Source: Enoplolaimus lenunculus (taxonomy: Eukaryota; Nematoda; Enoplea; Enoplida; Thoracostomopsidae). Taken from it: a stretch of 64,000 bases of DNA. The DNA lies in NCBI GenBank assembly GCA_030248215.1, contig JASANG010000261.1, positions 1 to 64,000 of the forward strand. The letters are read 5' to 3'. This document shows positions 38,401-48,401 of the stretch, piece after piece. Made by a program: the position numbers and the translations under genes. Under the pieces are notes generated by a model, which was not told the origin of the DNA, ran no database searches, and was given only the letters and a program-made list of their open reading frames with translations. Position 1 is the stretch's first letter, and each line of letters opens with the position of its first letter.

Positions 38401-41368
38401 CGGTTATAAATTTGTTATAATTAGTGTCTCTTATCAGTTAGCCACAGGTTTTCAAACTGACGAACTTCTGTATTGCGTAGCTCAAATAGAAACCTTTCAC
38501 ATCCGCGTACTACGCAAGCTGTGAACATAAAAATTTGTGTCCATTAAGTATTTCGAACGTCATCATGGTTTGAAAGTTGCCACTGTTTTACCAGCTGGCA
38601 ATAGCTTTTGCACACATTTGAGAATACGGCCAAATGCTCTAGCAGTTTATATCTGACAGAAACGCTGTGATAACTACCATTGTGCAACCGGGTACTAAAC
38701 AGAAAGTGGAGCCGAATGTCGTGCTTTTGGCAGAATTGAGCCGAAAATCCGCTTGTATAATAGTAACTCTAATGACATGACTGTAATGTGATCTAATAAT
38801 TATAGTTGCAAGTATCGAGGGAGACTGTCCGTCTGGCCTACAGGGCAAATCGCAGTTGGGCCGGTTGAAATTTGCGCCACTCTTCAAAATGAAAGAATCT
38901 AGGTTACGCAATTATTTTATAAATGGTCAGTGGTGGGCGGGATCATATCAAAACGCCATTCCAGATTTGTAGTGCCGCTGTAGTATTGGTTCTAAAATGT
39001 AACATTTGGTAACTTTGGTTATTTGCATTTCAGAGAACGATTCTGCTCGCGTTTCACCGAGTCTTTACCCTGTGAGTTGGTAGTTTATAAAACAAAATAT
39101 ATGTAGGATGGTTTGTAACTTGGAAAACTAACAATAGGTGAACAATATAGCTTGTAGGATGGGCAAGTGAATTTTACATTATATTGTAGAATTTCGATTC
39201 AAGACAAATTTATATAATTCCGGATGTCTTAGTTCAGTCAGAACTGGAAATTTTAAATAATTATATTATTGGTTTTACGCCACGGGCGAAATACTACTTA
39301 GTCAGTAGTCGCAGTAGCCAGTGCCACGTACGTATCTTACAGAAGGATGGGGCAATCCGTCTATGAGGTGTTTTGAAACATCCATAGGTGAAAAATAGTG
39401 AAACACATTTTTCACATTGGTTCAGTTTTAATTCGTCATTTACACTGCTGCAAATATTTCTCCCTCGCTTTTCGCCCCCACCCCCACATAATATTAATGC
39501 AAATCCTTGCAACTTAACTAATGCGCATCTGTCGCAACTAAAAGTGATTTTATTACTTATTGTTTTTCCAGAAAGTACCGCACCATGAGTCGGCTAATGG
39601 CAAAAGCTCACCAAATCCTTTTGAAGCCGAAGATGAAATAGATGAAGTTCAATCTGCGCCTAGTGTGGAGGCCACAAAGCGATCATCTGAGGTAAGATGT
39701 TTTGTCGTGTTTCATGCTGGTTACTAGTATACTCCCCCGCCCCGCGAAACAGTCCCCATCATAATGATTGGATTAATAAAATAGGCTTTTGCTTTTTGGT
39801 CTAAGCCTAAATCTAGGTCAAGAAAATGTGTTTATTTTCCACCCACAAAATTCCCTGCCCCAAGCACATAGTAGCTGGATTAATAAGTACGTTTTTGTTT
39901 GGTATTAGCCGACGCTTAGGCTTAAGATATATGAAACAGTGACGTATCGAGACTTTTGTCTTCTATCAAATTAACCAGTCTGTACGAAAACTGACCAAGT
40001 ACCTTATACTGGGTGTACTTGACATTTAGGTCAATTTGTTAATGTTTTGAGCTCTGTGTGTTCGGATATTGTGTTTAGATTAATTACAAAATAAGAATGC
40101 AATTGTGGCATTACGGTCGGTCTAAGTTCTGTTTTACTGATTGACGTCTACGTAAAATTTGACACAGTTAACGCAATTCGTACGTATGTACGTACTTTAC
40201 GAATTATTTGCAATGAAGTTTGAAAAAAGTGTAACAAGCTTTTCGCTATATGAAGATCTTGTAGTAATTTGCGTTGTGCTTGCATATTATAAATTGTGAA
40301 TTTTTGGCAGTGACTTTGGTCGTTAGCAATACTTAAATCACTGTTTGTTTCGCTGTATTATGGGTAGTAAGACGCCTAACTGTAGGACAGACCCATGGCC
40401 AGAGGTATTACCACCATGATTCACAATGAACCATGTACAACGCTTTTTGTAGGCTGGAGGAGTATCAGTGAATGGCGACGTCAACAAAGAAGGGCTAGTG
40501 AACGACAAATTGGTTGCATCTGCCGCTCCAGTTAAAATGGATGGTGGTGTGGGGGCATCGGATATTTCCGGAAAATCAGACTCTACTATGCCGCCGTCCA
40601 CGACTACCGAAGTGCTATACAAAGTTCGCGCAACGCATCCGTACAATAAAGAAGATACCGATGAATTGTCTTTCGAAGCTGGAGAGGTGATTAAAGTTGT
40701 GCCGTACGATGATCCTGACGATCAAGTAAGACAAAGCATCGCTGTAACCCGTTCAATGTCGTAGCCATTAGGGGGTTGAGGGGTCAAACCCCCTATTGGC
40801 ATTTTTTTCACAGGGGTTTTCGAAACAAGATATCAGGTTGCAACACAGGAACCTTCATCGAAATTGTTGTAGAACGTACCTACCTCTTTTCAAAATCATG
40901 GCTATGTCCAGAAACCCGCTCCGTTAATTTATACGATTTTATTATTTTTCGTTTCGAATACGACATCGAACCTGGCACACTGAGGTGCGACGCGTTTAGC
41001 ATCAACACGCGACTAGCGAGGCTCGATACTCGAGTATGAAATGGCTGTCAGGTCTTGTAGTTGAACTGCTTGTGGTTGCTTGCGATTTGTGGTTACGTTT
41101 AGAGGAGTAACAGTACTGGTATAAACATTTTCGCAAGCCTAAGCCTCGGCGTAAGCTAAGTTTAAACACTAAACCTAAGCCTGGGCAAAATAGTCAAAGC
41201 CTAACCATAACCTAAGCGGGACGTCCCTAAAAGTAAGATAACTTAAGTCGCGAAGCAAAATGTAATTTAATAGCGAATGATTTTCAGGATGAAGGATGGT
41301 TGATGGGAATCAAGGAGTCAACGGGAGACAAAGGTGTGTTTCCGGCCAATTTTACCAAGCGAATATAG
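29405..41368 (+). CDS. BIN1: Amphiphysin/BIN1-type protein (N-BAR + SH3), 14 exons, 528 aa
   Basis: Exons: 29405-29473, 32862-32942, 34146-34200, 34576-34670, 35298-35393, 35843-35947, 36296-36381, 36849-36924, 37318-37388, 38045-38385, 39034-39071, 39572-39691, 40453-40725, 41288-41368; all GT-AG and in frame. The N-BAR domain fills aa 1 to about 245 ([36 protein letters not shown]), matching the family block [14 protein letters not shown]. The first 20 residues form the amphipathic, Lys-rich helix ([16 protein letters not shown]). The middle (about aa 246-463) is Ser/Thr/Pro-rich and low complexity and carries [11 protein letters not shown], with NPF at 386-388, a known EH-domain ligand. 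The SH3 domain is at about aa 464-528 ([41 protein letters not shown]). The family senses and bends membranes in endocytosis, recycling and T-tubule formation, and its SH3 binds Pro-rich partners such as dynamin. No clathrin-box motif is evident. Intron 1 is 3.4 kb. Confidence 0.96.
31081..31397. repeat. Direct tandem duplication (about 163 bp, two copies) in BIN1 intron 1
   Basis: ACGCTTAATAAAGTGAAGCA begins at 31081 and again at 31244. Both copies run through GGCGTTGTTGTGGCTTATTT, TTCAGGGATCGACCGGATAT and GCAGCCGGTTGGTAATC to GAGCCGGATGTTAC. They differ by a few bases. Each copy includes a piece of a CAGGG...CCGG MITE, so the unit was duplicated after the insertion. Confidence 0.9.
32147..32218 (+). 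repeat. tRNA-like SINE head, third copy, in BIN1 intron 1
   Basis: GACACATGGTGTAGTGGTAG, then CGCTTAACTCGAGTGCAAG, then GGCCGAGGTTCGATTCACTG. A-box and B-box are recognisable and spaced as in a tRNA, but stems are incomplete. Same sense strand as BIN1. Confidence 0.6.
33698..34056. mobile_element. hAT-type MITE, GGTTCCGGT subfamily, BIN1 intron 2
   Basis: Left TGTGGGTGCAACCGGTTTTT, right AATTCCGGTTGCACCCTG. The interior matches 23421-23801 in order. It abuts another CCGGAATCGG-rich segment (33346-33697), so it probably inserted next to or into an older relative. That would explain the unclear left duplication. Confidence 0.7.
37021..37170. mobile_element. GCGCTATACTG-type MITE in BIN1 intron 8
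   Basis: Ends GGTAGCGCTATACTG and CAAGCATAGCGCTGCC are inverted repeats. The interior is GC-richer than its surroundings (CCATCCGTTGCCAAGTGGCA). Confidence 0.65.
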
Positions 41369-42134
41369 ATTTTGATGAAATGGCAAATGAATGTTTGGAT
41401 CAACAACATATTGAGCCAACTTTTCTGTTAAAACATTCTAATAATAATGTAGCATTGTTACGTTGCAATAATATACTGCTTCTCATCATTTCCAATGTAG
41501 TGCTACTTCTTGAATTTACTCTATAATTATGCAAACCTTTATAACGTATCGGTGGTTGGTTATACTAGACTGCTGCTGTAAGTGTCAATTTGTGTTGTGT
41601 AGATACATGTGAATTAGGGTGAAACCGGATATCCTGATCAAGAAAAACCTATTTCCGGTTCCGGTAGTGAATGCTGCCGGATATTTATCGTTGTAAACTG
41701 GAACAAAATTCTATACTAAACAATGATTTAGAACCAAAATCACACTGTGTCGCAGTGGCTGTTGATCGCAGGGTAGAAATAAGTATACCAAGACGCACAA
41801 TTAACACCAGTAATAAAACTAGCGGTTAAAATTTAATTTTTGTCGAAATATATTTATGTAAATATTAAATGTACGGGATCACTATCCACCTATAATTTTA
41901 CGTTTATTCAGCAAACATTTATCTATTAATGTGCCTAATTTATTGTATTAAAACTCTCCATATTATTTTCTTGTCTATTTTGTTTTAGTGTACAATTCCA
42001 TAGTTGTTTTGGGTATTACAATTAAGATTAATAAATTACTGAAAACGTATAATATAGAGCTGTTTGGATTTAGTTTTGCTCAAAGCGATAGTAAATTTGG
42101 GATCAGCGTTGTCGTAGGGATGTATAGAATTTAT

Positions 42135-42261
42135 GGGCCATGTTACTTTAGGGCCGTATCAGCAGATTAAGTGTATTCCTAAGCCTACGTCTAAGCATAA
42201 CCAAAAAACCTACTTTTACAGACCCACACCAACCGGGACGGCCCTAAAAGTAACATGGGCC
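42135..42261. mobile_element. Telomere-like MITE, GTTACTTTAGGG family
   Basis: GGGCCATGTTACTTTAGGGC on the left, GCCCTAAAAGTAACATGGGC on the right. The inside has CCTAAGCCTACGTCTAAGC. Compact copy of 127 bp. Confidence 0.8.
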
Positions 42262-42303
42262 GTGTTTATGTAACAATCACTGCAAAAACGCTAGGCCACA
42301 ACA

Positions 42304-42659
42304 CAGGGTGGCACCGAATCCACGATTTGACCGAATCAGAATCCAGTGCTAATTTGCCGAATTCGAATCCCAATCCTGCATGTAGCAAATTTCAGATACT
42401 TATATCAATTTGTTTCAGAATATCAACGCAATGCCAGCCGTATAACTTTTAATACGTTAATATATTTCGTCCCGACGTGAGTTCTGAGATTTCTCACCTG
42501 AAAGAAAATTTTGACTTCTATAGCAAGGTATTTAAAAATTTTATTGCTTAAAACTGAGACAAACATATTGCCGAACTTTGTTGGATTCGGCTTTTCCACA
42601 ACCGAATCCGAACCTCAAATTTTTGCCGAATCCAATTCCGAACCTTTGTTGCCACCCTG
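42304..42659. mobile_element. hAT-type MITE with CGAATCCGAATC interior
   Basis: 356 bp from CAGGGTGGCACCGAATCCAC to CTTTGTTGCCACCCTG. Flanking octamers CCACAACA (42296-42303) and CCACAATA (42660-42667) differ at one base. The interior uses GAATCCGAA-type motifs in place of CCGGTTCCGG, with the same overall layout. A deletion derivative is near 58228-58307. Confidence 0.87.
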
Positions 42660-44168
42660 CCACAATATGCGATTCTTCGGGTTTAATGCATGCTAATTTA
42701 AATGTGTGACATGTATTGTTTTTCGCAACATTCGAATGCTGATTATAATGAAACTGCTTTTACGCCTGACTTTAGTTATGCAATAAATGATAATTCTTTG
42801 ATGAAGTGAGCGAAATTCTATTCGTCTTTGTGGAAATGCCAAAATCGATGTACGAATAAAACGTAGGGCATGTTAATACAACTAGAGGTCAAAAATACCG
42901 GAACCGGAGGTGAACGAAATTTGCCAGGGTGAGAGGAGGTTAATCCCTACGATTTGTTCTCAAAATTGTTCTGAAACAGGCAAACGCACCGCACGATACC
43001 ATTTTTGTAAACATAAAATTTATTACCGCAAATGCCGGAATCTTCGGCCAAAATATACCGTAGCCGGACGTGGCCCAGGTACAGACCAGGTGCGAAACGT
43101 TTTTCTGCAGGATTGCAATAGAGTAAGCTTGAGCTTTAGACTAATATTTTTTGCTTAGCTCACCTGCTCTACCAGTTTTTCTCGGCATTATGCAGGGAAG
43201 TATACTAGAGCAGCAGTGCGCAACCGGAGAACCTCCGGCAGAAAGTCGACCCCCGGATTCAGTTGAATTTTTAGCAAATGTTCCGACAATTTTGGTAGTG
43301 AAATCTTAGTTTTACAAAATTTACAAAGTGTAGGGTTCGCGAAAACGGTATCGTTCAATACCTAACGTAATATACCAAGGAACTATCAGAGGTCCGCCTC
43401 TTTCAGGTGACAGCTTTTAAACCACGGTGTTTTAGTGCTATGGTCTAAATCTTTATACACTTTAAGTTGTACAGGCGTGTGCATAAAACAAAGTGCATGT
43501 TTTACTCCATTTGCTTTCTCCTCTGATACATCTATACGCTCATCAAAACTATTGAAGTTTTTTACTTCTTCGACCTCACAACCGTTGGCCAATGTTACTT
43601 TGAGGGGCTTAACAGCTTGTGTAAACATATTCCTATAGCCTAACCGTAAAGCCTATGCCTCAGCATAAGAATAAACCTGTAACCATTAGTCTGTACGTTA
43701 GCAAAAATTCCGAACTGGATATCCGTTTCCGTTATAGAAACAACGGAAATTCTTTTATTTTTATGTTCAAAATTATTTATAAATTACGTATAAATCAGGT
43801 TGCAGCCGGATATCCGTTTCCGGTAAAAATAGGTATCCATTTCCGCTATGGAAATACCGGAATTCGTTTATTTTTACGTTCAAAATTTGCTAGTAATTAC
43901 TTAAATTTCTGGCAATTTTTTACTATGTATGGGCTGCAATTGTCCTATAATGAAACAAAAATTACGATATTCATCCATTATCTTATTAAGATATTCATCC
44001 ATTATCTTAAAAATTTTGGTGCATCCACCATTTTCTCTTCAAAATTTTAGAAAGCCCGGTAAACATTTGCACGTCTCAATTGTGTTGGCAGAAAAATAAA
44101 ACCTATTTGAAACTTATATTATTTCCATCAGTATCCGTTTCCGTTATTTTTACTATCCATTAACACCA

Positions 44169-44349
44169 AGGGCCCGTAGCCAATGGGAGGGGGGCAGGGG
44201 GGCTCAGCCCCCCACCCCCCTTGGAAAGTTTTGGGGCCCTCTAGAAAGTTTCCAGCCTTGCTTGTAACTCATTGAAAACCCTTGAATGCCCCTCCTGAAA
44301 ATTTTTCAGCCCCCCTCCCCGTTAGCATGGTGAGCTGGCTACGGGCCTG
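44169..44349. mobile_element. hAT-type MITE with GGGCCCGTAGCC ends, downstream of DHPS
   Basis: 181 bp from AGGGCCCGTAGCCAATGGGA to GAGCTGGCTACGGGCCTG. Flanking octamers TAACACCA (44161-44168) and TTACACCA (44350-44357). The interior is markedly C/G-rich (GGGGGGCAGGGGGGCTC). It sits 157 bp beyond the DHPS stop, probably in or just after the 3' UTR. A sister copy is nested at 46386-46544. Confidence 0.85.
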
Positions 44350-44505
44350 TTACACCATAACAAAAATAGGCCGCAGATTAAGGTTGAATGCTCTATTATG
44401 GACCAGCAAACAATGGTTCGCCCCTCAAAGTAACCTGGGTTGGCTACTATAAAGTACACCCCTACCAGTACCGCACTGGCCGACAAGGACAACCATATAT
44501 ACAGG

Positions 44506-45615
44506 TTAATCACATTTCGGCTTTTTCGAATGAAACCGTTTCGCAAATGTTTCCGCCACAATTAGAGGAAACGCAATACTCGCTTCAGCATACACCTTCA
44601 CCGGTTTTGCGTCCGCTTTAATCTTTCCCCACGATACGGCTTCGTCCGGCCGAGCTCCTGAGTCCGAACCGTCAAATTCTTGTCCGGTATTCACAAAAAC
44701 AGAATAATCAGCGCCGTTTCGCATTAAATTCGCATTACAAATATGGTGTTTAATAATACCGCCGCCTAATATAATCATACCTGATTTGACCGATTGTACA
44801 GACATATCATTTAACAGTTTAATATCTTCAACAACGTCAATTTTAAGCCCTGGATTTTTGTACGAGTGAAAATACAACATATCGCCAAGTGACCCATCGG
44901 TTATACCAGGGCAAAACACAGGGATATCATTTTTGAATGCCCAATAATACACCGATTCAGGATTGTTAATTTCTTTACCTAACCTTCGGATCATTTTCGA
45001 CGGTGTCCAATTCGTTCCCAGCGAAGTTTGTTCTGCTAACATTTGATCTAAAATTGGCACAATCCAGTCTTCAAACTGACAATAATTATTATTCGGCACT
45101 AACATATTGCCAATACGATTGATGCCTTTCGATCGAAGTTCAGCGCCTTTGAGCGCAAAATCACCCAAATACGTAGGCGCTAGGCATTTGATGAAGTCTT
45201 CTTCAATGCCGCCAGCGCTCGACACTAAACAATCGACCAAGTTATTTTGTGTCAAAAACCGAATTATTTCACGCGTTCCAGCCGAAATCAAATTTGACGT
45301 ATAACCTAAAAATATTGTGCAACCAGTTTTCAACCGGCCGTTCAACGCATCGAACGTCACCAGTCCGCTGTCAGTTTCAACTGGAGTTTCACGTTCAATG
45401 ATCATTCGATTGATTTCGTCGATTGCCGCAGCCAAATTTGTTGCCTGAAGTCCAAAATGTCGAAAGCGACTTAGCAACGCTGAATAGTTACAGCCGTCGT
45501 TAAAATCGTAGCCGCACACTTGAACACTGTCCGTTGGCATTTCACTGCTTTTCATCAAAACCGCATCTTGAGTAATACCCGGTATTCTACCGTTGATATC
45601 GGGATTTGTTGCCAT
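44506..45615 (-). CDS. DHPS: Deoxyhypusine synthase, intronless, 369 aa
   Basis: Transfers the aminobutyl group of spermidine to a lysine of eIF5A, the first step of hypusine formation, using NAD. The length equals the human enzyme (369 aa) and similarity is end to end: [127 protein letters not shown]. The lysine of the SWGK motif (K331) corresponds to human K329, which carries the enzyme intermediate. The KHH histidines and the GSLGDM NAD-contact segment are kept. The start is the ATG at 45615. A TTG two codons upstream also lies in frame but is not a start. The acceptor-like TATAATTTTAG about 50 bases upstream could mark a 5' UTR intron or trans-splice site. Every other multi-domain gene in the window has introns, so a single 1.1-kb exon is unusual here. 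Confidence 0.97.
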   Translation of the reverse strand: MATNPDINGRIPGITQDAVLMKSSEMPTDSVQVCGYDFNDGCNYSALLSRFRHFGLQATNLAAAIDEINRMIIERETPVETDSGLVTFDALNGRLKTGCTIFLGYTSNLISAGTREIIRFLTQNNLVDCLVSSAGGIEEDFIKCLAPTYLGDFALKGAELRSKGINRIGNMLVPNNNYCQFEDWIVPILDQMLAEQTSLGTNWTPSKMIRRLGKEINNPESVYYWAFKNDIPVFCPGITDGSLGDMLYFHSYKNPGLKIDVVEDIKLLNDMSVQSVKSGMIILGGGIIKHHICNANLMRNGADYSVFVNTGQEFDGSDSGARPDEAVSWGKIKADAKPVKVYAEASIAFPLIVAETFAKRFHSKKPKCD

Positions 45616-45770
45616 TATCAATTACAGATTTTATTAAATTATTTCCAGTAAAAACGGTCAGCTAAAATTATAAACATCTGGCATACGATGCGAAAAAAGA
45701 ATTGAAATTTAGTATTAACCATAGTGCAATAGGAGGTAAAAAGTACTGAAGCCGGATGTCAAAAAAATTG

Positions 45771-45954
45771 ATCCATGTATAGAACAGGGCCGGAACAGTA
45801 GTATAAGCATATTCCGAAGCCTAAGCCTAAGCCTAAGCGTATGAATGAGCCTATTCCTAAGCCTAAGCCTAAGCAAAAAAATTTGTCTAAAGCTTAAACT
45901 GACTCTATTATAGCGCCTCCGGAAAACGATCCGGCCCTGTTCTATACATGGGCC
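45771..45954. mobile_element. Telomere-like MITE, ACAGGGCCGGAACAG family
   Basis: Inverted ends CATGTATAGAACAGGGCCGG and CGGCCCTGTTCTATACATGG. Between them are two runs of GCCTAA hexamers (about 45821-45838 and 45856-45872) separated by GTATGAATGAGCCTATT, then a TTGTCTAAAGCTTAAACTG block. This is the unexpanded relative of 47301-47658. Confidence 0.88.
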
Positions 45955-46126
45955 AAAAAATTTATTGGTGTCATGAAATAATTTGCTCTCCCCCTTCAAT
46001 TATGCCCTCCTGGCAAGTCTTCAAATCAATATGCGCCCCCGGGAAAATTTTTAACACGAAATTGGTGTAAAAAATATTCCCGCGTATAAAACTTACCCCC
46101 TTCCGCTACAAATTATTAATAGGCGT

Positions 46127-46643
46127 CAGGGTCAACCGGAGGTGAGAAATACCGGAGCCGAAGGTCAACAAAGCTTACCGGAGTCGGAGGTGAAACCACA
46201 GGTGAGGCGAAATTAGGTACTTAAGTGAAAATATTTAATTTTAGCAAATATCTGCAATGTTTTGTTAAATCGTTTGGTTTTCGGCTTATCTTCTGCGAAA
46301 TCTCAGCAAGTTTTTTCTCAGGTACCAAGTTAAAAAAGAAACGCACCAAACAGGTAAATTTTATACAACTATGCAGAATTTCACTCAAGTCCGTAGCCAG
46401 CTCACCTTGTTAGGGGGTAAAAATTCTTCAGGAGGGGCATTCAAGGGTTTTTAATGAGTTGCAACCTAGGTGGAAAATTTTGTAGCGGCCAAAATTTTCC
46501 CAGGGGGGCTGATCCCCCTGGTTCCCCCCTTGGCTACGGGCCCGATTTCACTACCAAAATTGCCAAGACCTCTGGTAAAAATTTTACGGAGCCGGAAGTC
46601 GATTTTCTGCCGTATCCGGAGGCAGACCTCATGTTTTACCCTG
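46127..46643. mobile_element. hAT-type MITE, GGAGCCGG subfamily, interrupted by a second MITE
   Basis: Left CAGGGTCAACCGGAGGTGAG, right GCAGACCTCATGTTTTACCCTG. Flanks ATAGGCGT and GTAGGCAT agree at six of eight. Its interior AATTTCACTACCAAAATTG (compare 26807-26825 in a sister copy) is split by the insertion at 46386-46544. Confidence 0.8.
46386..46544. mobile_element. Nested hAT-type MITE with CCGTAGCC ends
   Basis: 159 bp from CAAGTCCGTAGCCAGCTCAC to CTTGGCTACGGGCCCG inside another MITE. A perfect 8-bp duplication ATTTCACT flanks it (46378-46385 and 46545-46552). Same family as 44169-44349, opposite orientation. Confidence 0.93.
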
Positions 46644-46754
46644 GTAGGCATATATTTTGATTATGCGATGAGCGGCATGTTGGCATTACCTCTGATAAAT
46701 TCCAGGTTTTTGTTGTTTCTCGCAGCATATTTTAAAGGCTACCATTGCGACACC

Positions 46755-46925
46755 GGCCCATGTTACTTTAAGGTGTCCAGATTTCTGGTGGGTCTATAAA
46801 AGAGTACGTTTAGATTCTAATATACATTTTTTTGCATATGCTTAGGCTTATGAACACACGTTTGCAATGCTTAGGATTACAGGAATGAGCTTAATCTACC
46901 GTTACGCCCAAAAAAGTAACAATGG
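46755..46925. mobile_element. Telomere-like MITE, GTTACTTTAAGG family
   Basis: GGCCCATGTTACTTTAAGGT on the left. The interior has AGATTTCTGGTGGGTCTATA and ATGCTTAGGCTTATG, and the right end is GCCCAAAAAAGTAACAATGGC. Orientation as in 15256-15393. Confidence 0.75.
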
Positions 46926-47300
46926 CAAAAGTTTTAAAGCAAGTTTTTATCTTAACCATCGTTAACATTTCACTTTTAATAGTAAACTGAAAATTTCATT
47001 TGCTGCAGTGCGGGCACACGATAAAGTGGATAGTGCATGACAAGGAATGAAAACAATGCAAACAGTTTCTAAGACAGCAGGGTCTGGTGTCACGTTCCGT
47101 TTTCAATAAGTCGCAATCATGGAGCTTCAATATCGCATCTTCAAAGTCTCGAAATACAATTCAAAATTTTATTTACAGAAACATTAAAAATATTTTTAAC
47201 AAAACGAAGCAAAAAAAAATAAACCGGAACCCAAGAAATTGTTGCGTCTGCCTTCGCTTTAAAATTACATGTTGAAAATTTTTGAATGGAAAGATGCTTT

Positions 47301-47658
47301 AAACAGGGCCGGAACAGTAGTATAAGCATATTCGTAAGCCTAAGCCTAAGCCAAAGCCAAAGCGTATGGATGAGCCTATTCCTAAGCCTAAGCCTAAGCG
47401 TATGGATGAGTCTATTCCTAAGCCTAAGCGTATGGATGAGCCTATTCCTAAGCCTAAGCCTAAGCCTAAGCGTATGGATGAGTCTATTCCTAAGCCTAAG
47501 CGTATGGATGAGCCTATTCCTAAGCCTAAGCCTATGGATGAGCCTATTCCTATTCCTAAGCCTATGCCTACGCCTAACCAAAAAATTTGTCTAAAGCTTA
47601 AACTGGCTGTATTATAGTCCCTCCAGATAACGATCTGGCCGTGTTCTATACATGGGCC
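47301..47658. mobile_element. Telomere-like MITE with an expanded GCCTAA minisatellite
   Basis: Ends ACAGGGCCGGAACAGTAGTA and GATCTGGCCGTGTTCTATAC match 45771-45954. The interior (47339-47577) has grown into seven or so units of the form CCTATTCCTAAGCCTAAGC plus GTATGGATGAG, with one to three GCCTAA hexamers per unit. Because the hexamers lack stops, several frames on both strands are open for 80-146 codons; none is a real protein. Confidence 0.9.
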
Positions 47659-48395
47659 ATACTTTTTATACATTAGTGTAAAAGCCAAAAATTTAAAACA
47701 GTAACAAAATTACTAAACACTGCAACAGCAACATTGCAATTTCAGAAACAAAGCATCAAAATAAGGCATCAAAATATTCTTAACAAACATCGCACAATCA
47801 TGCCTTACCAGTGAGCTATAACGACTAGAACATAGTACTGTGCCATCAAACTCGTCATATAAATACAGCAAAATCAGGGATCGACCGTACTTCCGGTTTC
47901 GGTTTAGTAATATCCGGCAAAAAATAATATCCGTATCCGGCATAAACCAACCGGATACTAGATGATGACAGTTGTTATGGAACCGAACATCATAGAACCG
48001 GTTTGTACAAGTTGATACTTTTAACATTTTCCTCCGACTGTATTTCCGTACAAGTCAATAAATCAAGCTTTTCAAAGCGATGTAAAAATAAAAAATCCAA
48101 GCAAAAAGTTAATATTAAAACAGTAAACATATACTTTTATGGGACGCAAACACTGCATCCGGTTCCGGTAACAAATTCGTGATACGGCTCCGGTTCCGGG
48201 AAAATACCCGCCGGTCGAACGCTGCGCAAACTTCACAGCAACCACAACAAAAGTCAGTCTTTTAAGTGCACGAAAACAGGTTGAGCAAATTGCTAAGCCT
48301 ACGCAAAAAATACGTAACTTGGGCCGCAACTAAAAACAACCTCGGTATTGCTGAACCAAATTATTTTTGCTCAAATGACCATTCAACTAACGCCA

Positions 48396-48401
48396 TTTAT
48401 T
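48396..48401 (-). promoter_or_regulatory. Poly(A) signal overlapping the DUS3L stop codon
   Basis: On the minus strand the coding end reads GCAGTTAAATAAATGGCG in part. The terminal base of the TAA stop belongs to the region where TAAATAAA runs directly on, placing AATAAA at 48401-48396. If used, the 3' UTR would be only a couple of dozen bases. Another signal further on is possible. Confidence 0.4.

Larger units (their letters stand above)
41369..44505. other. Convergent intergenic region between BIN1 and DHPS
   Basis: Both genes should end here. No canonical AATAAA follows BIN1 closely. The region is mostly MITEs (42135-42261, 42304-42659, 44169-44349, further fragments at 43070-43165 and 43790-43870). 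A minus-strand open frame at 43386-43628 begins inside a GTTACTTTGAGGGG MITE end and is not supported as a gene. Confidence 0.5.
45616..48400. other. Intergenic region between DHPS and DUS3L, mostly MITEs
   Basis: Contains 45771-45954, 46127-46643 (with a nested insertion), 46755-46925 and 47301-47658. The 47880-48200 part holds further CCGGTTCCGGTA-type sequence starting at TCAGGGATCGACCG. No coding exon is supported. Long open frames at 47141-47688 on both strands come only from stop-free tandem hexamers. Confidence 0.55.

Noticed and set aside
43386-43628. Minus-strand frame starting with KPLKVTLANG, which at first recalled a retroelement protease region
   Set aside because: The first residues are the translated end of a GTTACTTTGAGGGG MITE. 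The remainder has no recognised domain, so no retroelement is called.
47141-47688. Long open frames on both strands (up to 146 codons) rich in Arg/Leu or Pro/Lys
   Set aside because: They are translations of the stop-free GCCTAA minisatellite in the MITE at 47301-47658. The frames on both strands are periodic and have no protein character.
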